Source: Blautia argi
GTDB lineage: Bacteria > Bacillota > Clostridia > Lachnospirales > Lachnospiraceae
Assembly: GCF_003287895.1 (NCBI RefSeq)
Contig: NZ_CP030280.1
Location: forward strand, 875,501-939,500
Direction of reading: 5' to 3'
DNA: 64,000 nucleotides
The notes below the pieces were generated by a model that was given only the letters and a program-made list of their open reading frames with translations, was not told the DNA's origin and made no database searches. Positions within the stretch are counted from its first letter, which is position 1; every line of letters starts with the position of its first letter. A program made the translations under genes and the position numbers. Below, piece by piece: positions 18,672 to 26,985 of the stretch.

Positions 18672-19583
18672 ATGGAAATGAATCAGAAAAGTGCAGTAAA
18701 CAGAACTTATAAATCCACGATTTTTACAATGCTGTTTGAGGACAAACAGAATCTTTTGGAATTGTATAATGCAGTGAGTGGGAAGCATTATACAAATCCG
18801 GAAATGCTGGAAATTAATACGTTGGAGAATGCCATTTATATGTCAATGAAAAATGATGTTTCTTTTCTCATTGATTCCAGACTGTCATTGTATGAGCATC
18901 AGTCTACCTACAGTCCGAATTTACCTGTGCGCTTTTTGTTATATATTTCCAGTCTGTATTCTTCTATTACCAGAGAAATGAATCTGTATGGAACAAAGGC
19001 TGTGGAACTTCCATTGCCGTATTTTATGATTTTTTATAACGGGGAGCAGGAGGAACCGGATAAAAAAATTTTAAGACTGTCAGACCTGTATTCTGTAAAA
19101 GCGGAGAAATATAATTTGGAACTGGAAGCAGTTATGCTGAATATTAACTGTGGTCATAACAGGGAGCTTTTAGCGACAAGTCAGACGTTGGGAGAATATG
19201 CAGAGTATACAGCAAGAGTCAGGAAGTATGCAAAAGAAATGGAGTTGGAAGAGGCTGTGGACAGAGCAATTGAAGAATGCATTCAGGAGGGGATTCTCCG
19301 AAAGTTTTTGGAAAAGAACAAGATGGAGGCAAAAAATATGAGTATATTTGAATATGACCAGGAAAGACATATAAAAATGGAGCGTGCAGAAGCCTGGGAG
19401 GACGGCAGAAAAGAAGGAAAAATAGAAGGCAAACTAGAGGGTGAGCAGGAAATGCTTCGGAAAATTGTGGAAAAGAAACTGAAAAAAGGCAAAAAAATAA
19501 AAGAAATAGCGGAGGATTTAGAGGAATCCCAAGAGGCAATCCGGAAGGTAATAGAAGAACTGAACGCAGACCGGAAGTTGTAA
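18672..19583 (+). CDS. Rpn-family PD-(D/E)XK nuclease / putative transposase
   Basis: A 303-residue protein of the Rpn (recombination-promoting nuclease, PDDEXK_2/transposase_31-like) family. The N-terminal KSTIFTMLFEDKQNLLELYN is the family opening; the nuclease core lies around residues 55-150, with NDVSFLIDSRLSLYEHQSTY giving the Asp and the E-x-Q of the active site. The C-terminal third is highly charged and helical (EGKIEGKLEGEQEML, a short repeat of E-G-K), ending in a helix-turn-helix-like segment. These genes are multicopy in Lachnospiraceae and stimulate recombination in E. coli. No terminal repeats of a canonical transposon flank it, but an inverted repeat lies 70 bases downstream. 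Confidence 0.8.
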   Translation: MEMNQKSAVNRTYKSTIFTMLFEDKQNLLELYNAVSGKHYTNPEMLEINTLENAIYMSMKNDVSFLIDSRLSLYEHQSTYSPNLPVRFLLYISSLYSSITREMNLYGTKAVELPLPYFMIFYNGEQEEPDKKILRLSDLYSVKAEKYNLELEAVMLNINCGHNRELLATSQTLGEYAEYTARVRKYAKEMELEEAVDRAIEECIQEGILRKFLEKNKMEAKNMSIFEYDQERHIKMERAEAWEDGRKEGKIEGKLEGEQEMLRKIVEKKLKKGKKIKEIAEDLEESQEAIRKVIEELNADRKL

Positions 19584-19640
19584 GTCTTGGAGGTTCTGCC
19601 ATGGTTTCCGCATGTACGGCAGTAGCACATTTCGCAAAAT

Positions 19641-19770
19641 GATACAGTATCCCGGTATAGCAAGTAATAAATAATCGTCATGTTGACCCGTTTAATTATC
19701 TATTTGGGAGGTGTGGCAAACATAGCAGAAATTTATTTTTTGCTGTACCGGGATTGTTTTTCACAAAGTA
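19641..19770. repeat. Imperfect inverted repeat (about 25-base arms) after the Rpn gene
   Basis: ATCCCGGTATAGCAAGTAATAAATA (from 19649) is the near-complement of TTTATTTTTTGCTGTACCGGGAT (to 19754). The arms enclose about 55 bases, including GGGAGGTGTGGC. It could be a MITE-like remnant or a large terminator hairpin. Nothing else in the window matches it by eye. Confidence 0.5.
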
Positions 19771-19780
19771 TCACAATCCT

Positions 19781-20145
19781 TTATTCCCGAAATGCTTTCA
19801 TACCTTCTTCAATGGAGCGCGTCATTTCCAGTGCAAAATCAGAATGATATTTCCGTTTGCAGAAGCGTTTTGTCCATTCTTCAAAGGATAGACTGCCTGT
19901 GTCTGCATGAAGATTTGCCTTTAAGATGTTTTCGTCCGCTTTTTTGTATACATTTTCGTGTACAATAGAATGTTTTTTAAATTCTGGTCTGTAATGTCCA
20001 GAATGGTGTACATCTGTTGCTTTCCGGCAGTAGGAGCCTGGGTAGCGGCAAGAAGAATCTGTTCCCTGTCCTGCACGGAAATTTTTTGTTCAGTAAAAGC
20101 GCGGACTGATTTGCGGTTATGCAAGCTTTCAATAATGGTGTTCAT
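19781..20145 (-). pseudogene. Nitroreductase-family pseudogene (internal deletion and frame change)
   Basis: On the minus strand the first 74 codons from the ATG at 20145 encode a normal nitroreductase start (LHNRKSVRAFTEQKISVQDR, AATQAPTAGKQQMYTILDI). The expected middle of about 100 residues, including the FMN-binding core, is missing. About 45 codons of a typical C-terminus (SFEEWTKRFCKRKYHSDFA, ending MKAFRE) appear in another frame up to the stop at 19781. The intact family is about 180-190 residues, so this is a deletion remnant with no likely function. It sits beside the Rpn gene and the inverted repeat, consistent with local rearrangement. Confidence 0.8.
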
Positions 20146-20265
20146 AAATTAGAATCCTCCCTTCCGATTACACAGATACCGGCTTTTAAAAGAAGCTGCC
20201 GGACTGCATATCTTTAGATTATCATAGAAAAAAGAAAATAGCAAAAATAAAAATTGAAAATTTTG

Positions 20266-20312
20266 TTGACAGAAGTTATTTCATGTGCTATAAAGTTAAT
20301 GTAAACTAACTG
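20266..20312 (+). promoter_or_regulatory. Strong promoter with overlapping palindrome ahead of the DUF454-ABC operon
   Basis: TTGACA (20266-20271), 17-base spacer, TATAAA (20289-20294). Overlapping the transcription start is the imperfect palindrome AGTTAATGTAAACTAACT (20294-20311), a likely repressor operator, possibly metal-responsive by context. Two small hairpins follow in the leader (GGCGT-AAAA-ACGCC at 20312-20325 and CTGTAA-TG-TTACAG near 20350). Confidence 0.6.
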
Positions 20313-20412
20313 GCGTAAAAACGCCATATACGGGATAAAAGGGCTGCTGTAATGTTACAGACAGTCATTTTTTAAAGATTACAGTAAGCCAAGACTAACA
20401 TATGGAGGATTT

Positions 20413-20808
20413 ATGAAAAAATTAAGGAAAATAAAGAGAATATTCTGGCTTCTGTTGGGAGGTACCAGTATGGGAATGGGCGCTGTAGGTGTTGTGCTGC
20501 CCATACTTCCCACGGTTCCCCTTCTCCTTCTGGCACTTTTTTGCTTTGCCAGAAGCTCTGCGAAAGTGGAGAACTGGTTCCGTTCCACAAAGCTGCATAA
20601 ACAGCACTTAGAGCCATTTATGGAGAAAAAGGTTATGACCAAAAGAGCGAAAATTACAGTAATGGCTTCCATGACAGTGTTTATGGGAGCTGGTTTCTGG
20701 TTTATGGACAGCGTACCTGCAGGCAGAGTGATTCTGGGGGCTGTATGGCTGTTTCATATGATTTATTTTACAAAAGGTGTGGGAACCGTCCCGGCACAGG
20801 AGGTATAA
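20413..20808 (+). CDS. DUF454 (YbaN-like) inner membrane protein
   Basis: A 131-residue membrane protein of the DUF454 family. It opens with a helix at about 11-35 (GAVGVVLPILPTVPLLLLAL), then the family's FARSSAKVENWFRSTKLHKQ, and two more helices near 80-115. Function is unknown. It is translated just upstream of a heterodimeric ABC exporter (gap 3 bases), with GGAGG at 20404-20408. The shared strong promoter with a palindromic operator suggests co-regulation of the three genes. Confidence 0.85.
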   Translation: MKKLRKIKRIFWLLLGGTSMGMGAVGVVLPILPTVPLLLLALFCFARSSAKVENWFRSTKLHKQHLEPFMEKKVMTKRAKITVMASMTVFMGAGFWFMDSVPAGRVILGAVWLFHMIYFTKGVGTVPAQEV

Positions 20809-20811
20809 AAG

Positions 20812-22563
20812 ATGATTAAAAAACGATTGATTCATTTGCTGGAGGATTCTAAAAAATATATTTTGCAGAATGTTCTCTGGCAGTGGCTGGGATTACTGGC
20901 TCAGATTCTGGCAGTATCTGCCATAGGACTTCTTCTGGAGGGCCTGATACAGGAAAGTGTAAGCACAAAACTTTTGGCAGGAACAGCCTTTATCTGCGTC
21001 TGTTCCATTCTGGTGCGCTTTTTCTGTGAAAGGCAGGCAGCGAAAGCTTCCTTTCTGGCAAGTATAGATGTAAAAAGAGTTTTAAGAGAAAAAATATACG
21101 ATAAGCTTACAAGGCTGGGAAATTCTTATCGGGAAAAAATAGCCACCTCAAAGGTGGTACAGCTTTCTGCCGAGGGTGTGGAGCAGTTGGAAACCTATTT
21201 TGGAAGGTATCTTCCTCAGTTTTTTTATAGCCTTCTGGCGCCGTTTACTTTGTTTGCAGTGCTGTCTTTTGTGAATCTTAAGGCAAGCGGAATACTTCTT
21301 GTCTGTGTTCCTCTGATTCCGGTTTCCATTGTGGCAGTACAGAAATTTGCAAAAAAGCTTTTGAACAAATACTGGGGAAGTTATACAGAACTGGGGGACA
21401 GCTTTCTGGAAAATCTTCAGGGCTTAACCACATTAAAAATTTACCAGTCAGACAGTCAGAAGGCAGAGGAGATGGACAGGGAAGCTGAGCAGTTTCGCCG
21501 GATTACCATGAAGGTGCTGACCATGCAGTTAAATTCCATCAGTGTTATGGACTTGGTGGCATACGGCGGCGCAGCCATCGGAATGATTGTGACTATAAAA
21601 GAATATCTGGCGGGAAATCTGGGCTTTTCCGGGGCTTTTACCATAATACTTCTGGCGTCAGAGTTTTTTATCCCGCTGCGTCTTTTGGGGTCTTTTTTCC
21701 ACATTGCCATGAATGGAATGGCAGCAAGTGATAAGATTTTCCGGTTACTGGACATGCCGGAGGAAGAGAAGGGAACAGAACAGCTGTCCGGGGATTGTCT
21801 GGACATTTCTTTTGAGGATGTGGAATTTTCCTATGAAAAAGAGCGGAAAATCCTGGATAAGGTAAGCTTCCATATTCCCAGGGGCAGCTTTGTGGCTCTG
21901 GTGGGAGAGTCCGGCTGTGGGAAAAGCACCATTGCTTCTTTACTTATGGGAAGAAACAGGGGCTATACAGGGAAAATTTATCTGGGAGAAAAGGAGCTGT
22001 CAAAGGTTCAGGAGCAGAGTCTGATGCAGCATATTACCATGGTGCGCCACAACAGCTATCTTTTTAAAGGAACCGTGGAAGAAAATCTTCGCATGGGGAA
22101 TCCAAAGGCAGACAGAGCGCAGTTGGAGGAAGCACTTCGAAAAGTAAATCTTTGGGAATTTTTAAAGCAGCAGGAAGGTCTTCAGACGGTTCTTCAGGAA
22201 AAGGGCAGCAATTTTTCAGGCGGGCAGTGTCAGCGTCTTTGCATTGCCAGAGCCCTGCTCCATGAAACACCTGTTTACATTTTTGACGAGGCAGCCTCCA
22301 ATATTGATATGGAAAGCGAAGAAATTATTATGGAAGTGATTCGTAAGCTGGCAGAAACAAAAACGGTGCTTCTGATTTCTCACAGATTGGCAAATGTGAA
22401 AAAATCAGATTGTATTTATGTGTTAAAGAACGGAAAAATTGCAGAGCAGGGAAAGCATGAGGAGCTTCTGAACCTGTGCGGTGTTTATAAAAAAATGTAT
22501 GACACCCAGAGGAATCTGGAAAAATACGGATTGGAAAAAGAAGAAAGGGGAAAAACAGCATGA
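20812..22563 (+). CDS. ABC exporter subunit A (fused permease/ATPase, CydD-like)
   Basis: A 583-residue half-transporter: six membrane helices in about 1-310, then the nucleotide-binding domain with Walker A GESGCGKST, signature FSGGQCQRLCIARAL, Walker B VYIFDEAASNID and H loop LISHRLANV. It pairs with the next gene, which overlaps it by ATGA. CydDC and several drug or siderophore exporters share this layout; no cydAB is visible here, so cytochrome assembly is not supported. The palindromic operator and DUF454 neighbour suggest stress or metal control. Confidence 0.85.
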   Translation: MIKKRLIHLLEDSKKYILQNVLWQWLGLLAQILAVSAIGLLLEGLIQESVSTKLLAGTAFICVCSILVRFFCERQAAKASFLASIDVKRVLREKIYDKLTRLGNSYREKIATSKVVQLSAEGVEQLETYFGRYLPQFFYSLLAPFTLFAVLSFVNLKASGILLVCVPLIPVSIVAVQKFAKKLLNKYWGSYTELGDSFLENLQGLTTLKIYQSDSQKAEEMDREAEQFRRITMKVLTMQLNSISVMDLVAYGGAAIGMIVTIKEYLAGNLGFSGAFTIILLASEFFIPLRLLGSFFHIAMNGMAASDKIFRLLDMPEEEKGTEQLSGDCLDISFEDVEFSYEKERKILDKVSFHIPRGSFVALVGESGCGKSTIASLLMGRNRGYTGKIYLGEKELSKVQEQSLMQHITMVRHNSYLFKGTVEENLRMGNPKADRAQLEEALRKVNLWEFLKQQEGLQTVLQEKGSNFSGGQCQRLCIARALLHETPVYIFDEAASNIDMESEEIIMEVIRKLAETKTVLLISHRLANVKKSDCIYVLKNGKIAEQGKHEELLNLCGVYKKMYDTQRNLEKYGLEKEERGKTA

Positions 22564-24224
22564 AAAGAAGAAGCGGAATTAAGGTTATGGGACAGCTTAT
22601 CGGTTTGATTTTTCCTTTGCTGCATGTCATGGCAGCAGCGATTTTACTGGGTGTGGCAGGATTTTTATGCGCTATTTTCCTGAGTATCCTGGCAGGCAGC
22701 GGTCTGGTATATGGCTTTATGGGAAAGGGAATCGCAGGGCTTTCCGTGGGCAGTCTGTTTGTTCTTATGGCAGTGCTTGCAGTGCTGAGAGGAATCTTAC
22801 ACTATGCAGAACAGGCATGTAATCATTATATTGCCTTTAAGCTCCTTGCCATTATCCGCCATAAGGTTTTTGATGCTTTAAGAAGGCTGTGTCCTGCCAA
22901 ACTGGAAGGCAGGGACAAGGGAAATCTGATTTCCATTATTACCAATGACATTGAGCTTTTGGAGGTATTTTATGCTCATACTATTTCCCCCATCGCCATT
23001 GGTTTTCTGACTTCCCTGATTATGGTGCTGTTTCTTGGACATTACCATGTTTATGCAGGTATTTGGGCCTTGATATCCTATTTGCTGGTAGGCGTGGGCG
23101 TTCCTCTTTGGAATGGAAAGAAGGGCGGTCAGACGGGAATGGAGTTTCGGACCGGGCTTGGAAATCTGAACAGCTATGTGCTGGATTCCCTGCGGGGACT
23201 GGAGGAAACCATACAGTATCATCAGGAAAAGGACAGAAGAGAAGGCATGTCCCAAAAATCAGTGGAATTAGGTGTTCTGCAGAAAAAGCTCAGTCGTATG
23301 GAGGGAAACACAAGGGCTGTGACCAATCTTATCATTTTGTTAAGCTCCTTTGGCATGTTGTTTTTTACTGTATTTTTGTATACTAGAGGCAGTATAGATA
23401 AGGAAGCAGTGTTGCTTTGCACCATTTCCATGATGGGCTCTTTTGGTCCGGTGGTAGCCCTGGCAAATCTGTCAAATAATCTGAATCAAACTCTGGCAAG
23501 CGGTGAGAGAGTGCTTTCCATTTTGGAAGAAACCCCTCAGGTAGAGGAAGTAAAAGGAAAAGAAACAGTAGAATTTCAGAATGCAGGCTGTGAGCATGTA
23601 ACCTTTTCCTACAAAGATGAGGTGATTTTAAGGGATTATAGTCTTATACCGGAAAAAGGAATGATTACCGGAATCCATGGAAGAAGCGGTTCCGGAAAAT
23701 CTACGCTTTTAAAGCTGTTTATGCGCTTTTGGGACGTGCAGCAGGGAAAAGTGTGGATTTCAGGAAGGAATATCCGGGAAATCAATACTGAAAATCTGCG
23801 GAATATGGAATCCTATGTAACACAGGAAACCTACCTGTTTCATGATTCTTTGGAAAACAATATCAGGGTAGCAAAGCCGGATGCTACAAGAGAAGAGGTA
23901 ATAGAGGCAGCAAAGAAGGCTTCCCTGCATGAATTTATTAAAGCTCTGCCAAAGGGCTATGACACCCAGGTTGGAGAATTGGGTGATACGCTTTCAGGCG
24001 GAGAAAGACAGAGAATCGGTATTGCCAGAGCATTTTTGCACAACGCCCCGTTTCTTATGCTGGACGAGCCTACCAGCAACCTGGATTCCTTAAATGAGGG
24101 AATCATTCTGAAAGCATTGCGGGAGGAGTGTAAAAACAAAACGGTGGTGTTGGTTTCCCACAGGCAGTCTACCATGAAGATTGCAGATAAAATATACGAA
24201 ATGGAAAATGGAAGATTGTCCTGA
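22560..24224 (+). CDS. ABC exporter subunit B (fused permease/ATPase, CydC-like)
   Basis: A 554-residue partner half-transporter with membrane helices in about 1-300 and an NBD with Walker A GRSGSGKST, signature LSGGERQRIGIARAF, Walker B FLMLDEPTSNLD and H loop LVSHRQSTM. Catalytic Glu is present in both subunits' Walker B, so both sites may hydrolyse ATP. It overlaps the upstream gene by 4 bases and ends at a strong bidirectional terminator. Confidence 0.85.
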   Translation: MKRRSGIKVMGQLIGLIFPLLHVMAAAILLGVAGFLCAIFLSILAGSGLVYGFMGKGIAGLSVGSLFVLMAVLAVLRGILHYAEQACNHYIAFKLLAIIRHKVFDALRRLCPAKLEGRDKGNLISIITNDIELLEVFYAHTISPIAIGFLTSLIMVLFLGHYHVYAGIWALISYLLVGVGVPLWNGKKGGQTGMEFRTGLGNLNSYVLDSLRGLEETIQYHQEKDRREGMSQKSVELGVLQKKLSRMEGNTRAVTNLIILLSSFGMLFFTVFLYTRGSIDKEAVLLCTISMMGSFGPVVALANLSNNLNQTLASGERVLSILEETPQVEEVKGKETVEFQNAGCEHVTFSYKDEVILRDYSLIPEKGMITGIHGRSGSGKSTLLKLFMRFWDVQQGKVWISGRNIREINTENLRNMESYVTQETYLFHDSLENNIRVAKPDATREEVIEAAKKASLHEFIKALPKGYDTQVGELGDTLSGGERQRIGIARAFLHNAPFLMLDEPTSNLDSLNEGIILKALREECKNKTVVLVSHRQSTMKIADKIYEMENGRLS

Positions 24225-24228
24225 AAAG

Positions 24229-24280
24229 ATAGCCGCACGAAACAGCAGAAAGGAATGCTGCTGTTTCATGCGGCTAAAAT
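24229..24280. terminator. Bidirectional terminator
   Basis: TAGCCGCACGAAACAGCAG pairs with CTGCTGTTTCATGCGGCTA, flanked by A-runs and T-runs, between convergent genes. Confidence 0.9.
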
Positions 24281-24284
24281 CTGA

Positions 24285-24878
24285 TTACAGATGTTTATAT
24301 ACATCAGCCAGCATATCCAGCAGGAAATCCTGAGAGAAACGGCTGGTGTCAATGCAGAGCTGGTAGTTTTCCATATCGTTCCATTTCCGGTCTGTGAAAA
24401 ATTCATAGTAGGATTTTCTGGTTTTATCCATTTTTTTCACAAGAGAACGAGCGCTTTTTTCTTCCCTTCCCAGCCGTTCCATGACCGTTTTGACACGTTC
24501 CTCAAAAGGGGCATAGACAAACAGGCTCAGACAATTATCTCCCAGAATATAGTCCGCGCAGCGTCCTACAATGATACAATCTTCTTTTGGCAAGATTTTC
24601 GATAATTTAGACTCTGTTTCAAAAAGCACGTCATTCATGGGGTGAAAATGATACTGAGGCTGCATCTGCATCTGTTCGTTAATGGGCAGACGCCATTGGT
24701 TTGCCTTTTTTTCATCTACCTTTAAAAGCTCTTCATAAGGAATATCGTTTTCCTCACTGGCAAGACGAATCAGTTCCTTATCATAAAAGTGAATCCCCAA
24801 TTTTTGAGCCAATGCTCTTCCCAGAAGTCTTCCGCCGCTTCCATACATACGGTTAATAGTAATAATACGGTGAGTCAT
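24285..24878 (-). CDS. Cytidylate kinase-like family protein
   Basis: A 197-residue P-loop kinase-fold protein. The N-terminus ITINRMYGSGGRLLGRALAQ is the variant P-loop of this family (AAA_26), followed by LGIHFYDKELI and IIVGRCADYIL; a lid-like Arg-rich segment is near 130-150. It resembles Cmk but has the GSGG P-loop without the usual GKS, and no cmk-typical rpsA or aroA neighbours. Substrate is unknown. AGGAGG lies upstream of the ATG at 24878. Confidence 0.85.
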   Translation of the reverse strand: MTHRIITINRMYGSGGRLLGRALAQKLGIHFYDKELIRLASEENDIPYEELLKVDEKKANQWRLPINEQMQMQPQYHFHPMNDVLFETESKLSKILPKEDCIIVGRCADYILGDNCLSLFVYAPFEERVKTVMERLGREEKSARSLVKKMDKTRKSYYEFFTDRKWNDMENYQLCIDTSRFSQDFLLDMLADVYKHL

Positions 24879-25049
24879 AGAAATCCCTCCTTGCTGTGTA
24901 AAACCAATCTATAATTATATAAATATTATAGCACAAATATAGTGAAAATTCCATGGGAAGGTTGCTTTTTTGGTGGATTTATATTATATTAGGAACTGTG
25001 ACGCTGCCGGGAAATACCGGTAGGCAAAAGAAAAGAGGAGAAATTGCAT

Positions 25050-26581
25050 ATGGAAAATACAAATCGCGGAAAAAAGATGAGTCCGGCAAAGCGAAAAAAG
25101 AAACGTATCCAAAAAGCGTTTCGGATTGCCGGGGAAATACTGGTTGGCATTCAGATTCTTGCGACACTTGTGTTTATGGGCTTTACCTGGAGATTGGGTA
25201 TGGTTCCCACCAAGTATCTGGCAGGTCTGGCGGGAATCCTTCTGGTATTTGCAGCGCTGTTGTTTACCATGCAGGTGGTTACCAGAGGAAAAGCTATTGT
25301 CAGTAAGCTCGTCAGTGTTCTGATGTCAGCAGTGCTGATTTTTGGTTCAGTTTATATGTATCAGACCCACAGTGCAGTACAGGATATCAGTGGCGATACA
25401 CTGGGCAAACAGGTTAACAGTATGCTGGTTGTAGTCAGAAGCGATGACCCTGCACAAAAGGTAAAAGATACCGGTGAATATATTTATGGTATCCAGCATG
25501 CAGAAGACGCAGCGGATATCGATGCAGCAATGGATCGCGTAAATAAAGATGCCGGAGCAGAGGTTATGACTGCAGAATACAAGAGCCTGAATGAACACAG
25601 GCAGCAGCTCTTTTGGACGGAAGCGTACAGGCCATTGTCTACAACGAGGGCTTTGGCGGCATTCTGGAAGAGATTTACGAAGGCTATGGCAGTCAGGTGA
25701 AGGTAATTGCACAGTACAGCATTGAAACAAAAGATGAGGCAAGTCAGCTGGTACAGGGCAAGGCAGCCGAGGTTAATGTAAAAGATGAAACCTTCAGCAT
25801 GTATATCAGTGGTATTGATGTATACGGACCGGTATCTGCAAAAAGCAGAAGCGATGTAAATATTATAGCAACGGTAAATCCTGTGACAAAGCAGGTTCTC
25901 TTAACCAGTACACCGAGAGATTATTATGTAACCATTCCGGGTGTCAGCGGGGACAGCAGAGACAAACTGACTCATGCAGGAATTTATGGTGTGGACAAAT
26001 CCATGGCAACACTGGAAAACATTTATGACATTGAAATTCCATTTTATACCAGGGTGAATTTTACTTCCCTGATTACTATCGTTGACTCTATGGGTGGGGT
26101 TGATGTGGAATCTGAATATGCTTTTTCAACAAATGGCGATGGCGGCGCAATTATTAATGTACAGCAGGGAACCAATCACTTTAACGGAAAGGAAGCCCTT
26201 GCTTTCGCAAGAGAACGTTATAATGTTCCGGGCGGTGATAACCAGCGTGGAAAGAACCAGATGGCAGTTATTCAGGCAATGATTAAAAAAATGCTGACAC
26301 CGGAAATGCTGGTAAAAGCTCCCAGTTTGATCTCGGAGGTCAGTGACAGCGTAGAAACCAATATGAGCATGGAGCAGATTCAGAAGCTGATTCAGAGTCA
26401 GTTAAATAACGGTGGCGACTGGACTATTAAATCTGTGGCAGCAGAGGGTACAGGGGACAGCCAGTATTGTTATTCTATGCCAGGAACAGCGCTGTATGTT
26501 ATGCAGCCGGATCAGACCTCTGTAGACAGCATTAAGGCACTGATGCAGACCGTAAAGGACGGCGGACAGCTTCCACAGTAG
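25050..26581 (+). pseudogene. LytR-CpsA-Psr (LCP) family cell-wall glycopolymer transferase, frameshifted
   Basis: LCP proteins move anionic glycopolymers from lipid carriers to peptidoglycan. The first 180-odd codons hold a basic cytoplasmic tail, three membrane helices (about 25-115) and an accessory domain. The LCP catalytic domain follows in another frame: TPRDYYVTIPG, THAGIYGVDKSM, VNFTSLITIVDSMGGVDV and FARERYNVPGGDNQRGKNQ. The break is a doubled CA at 25596-25599: with one CA removed, the protein reads through LNEQAAALLDGSVQ and gives 509 residues. I use the ATG at 25050 (AGAGGAG 9 bases upstream). Either a true knockout or a sequence error. Confidence 0.85.
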
Positions 26582-26621
26582 AGCCTTTTGTGGAGTTCAC
26601 CAAAGTCAGAAAAGAAAAAAC

Positions 26622-26636
26622 AGGTCTTGGCAGACC
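26622..26636 (+). terminator. Short hairpin after the LCP gene
   Basis: GGTCT-TGGC-AGACC followed by GAAAAAAT; lacks a T-run on the plus strand. Its loop contains the -35 of the riboswitch promoter. Confidence 0.4.
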
Positions 26637-26655
26637 GAAAAAATCGTGCTATATT
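26627..26655 (+). promoter_or_regulatory. Predicted promoter of the lysine riboswitch transcript
   Basis: TTGGCA (26627-26632), 17-base spacer, TATATT (26650-26655), about 45 bases before the aptamer. Confidence 0.55.
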
Positions 26656-26699
26656 AAAAACAGAATAAGAAAAACATTTCTGGCGTAAGCCAGGGACGA

Positions 26700-26868
26700 T
26701 ACATGATAGAGGCGCAGGTTTCAAGAGTATTCTTCTGTAAAAGGCAGGGCAGCCGCAGAGGAAGAAAGGGGAAACTGCCGAAGAAGGAAAATCTGCCCGG
26801 GGTTTTTCTTCTGGGACACTGCAGAATATGCAGCGTACTGTCACAACGATGTGGAGCGCTATCATCAC
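26700..26868 (+). ncRNA. Lysine riboswitch (L box) aptamer
   Basis: The conserved L-box pieces occur in order: AGAGGCGC (26708), AAGAGTA (26723), GGGGAAACTGCCGAAG (about 26768) and ACTGTCAC (26837). The P1 helix is formed by ATGATAG (26703-26709) and CTATCAT (26859-26865). A terminator follows, so lysine binding should stop transcription before the transporter gene. Confidence 0.9.
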
Positions 26869-26890
26869 TGGTCACAGTCATATGTTTATT

Positions 26891-26942
26891 GGCAAACCAT
26901 GAGCGCTTTCCCTGCGGGGGTATATCGTTCATGGTTTTTCTT
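26891..26942 (+). terminator. Regulated terminator of the lysine riboswitch
   Basis: AAACCATGA pairs with TCATGGTTT and is followed by TTTTTC, 45 bases before the transporter start; this is the expected expression platform of the L box. Confidence 0.8.
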
Positions 26943-26985
26943 ATGGGATTTACACCCCCATACTTATAGAAAAGGAGAATAAATA

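Noticed and set aside
20812..24224. Naming the exporter cydDC
   Set aside because: The similarity is only to the general heterodimeric ABC exporter layout and no cytochrome bd genes are nearby.
25590..25610. Programmed ribosomal frameshifting in the LCP gene
   Set aside because: No slippery heptamer or downstream pseudoknot is apparent, and the change is a simple CA doubling.
26703..26969. An 88-codon frame over the lysine riboswitch
   Set aside because: It lies in the aptamer and terminator and has no ribosome site; it is an incidental frame.
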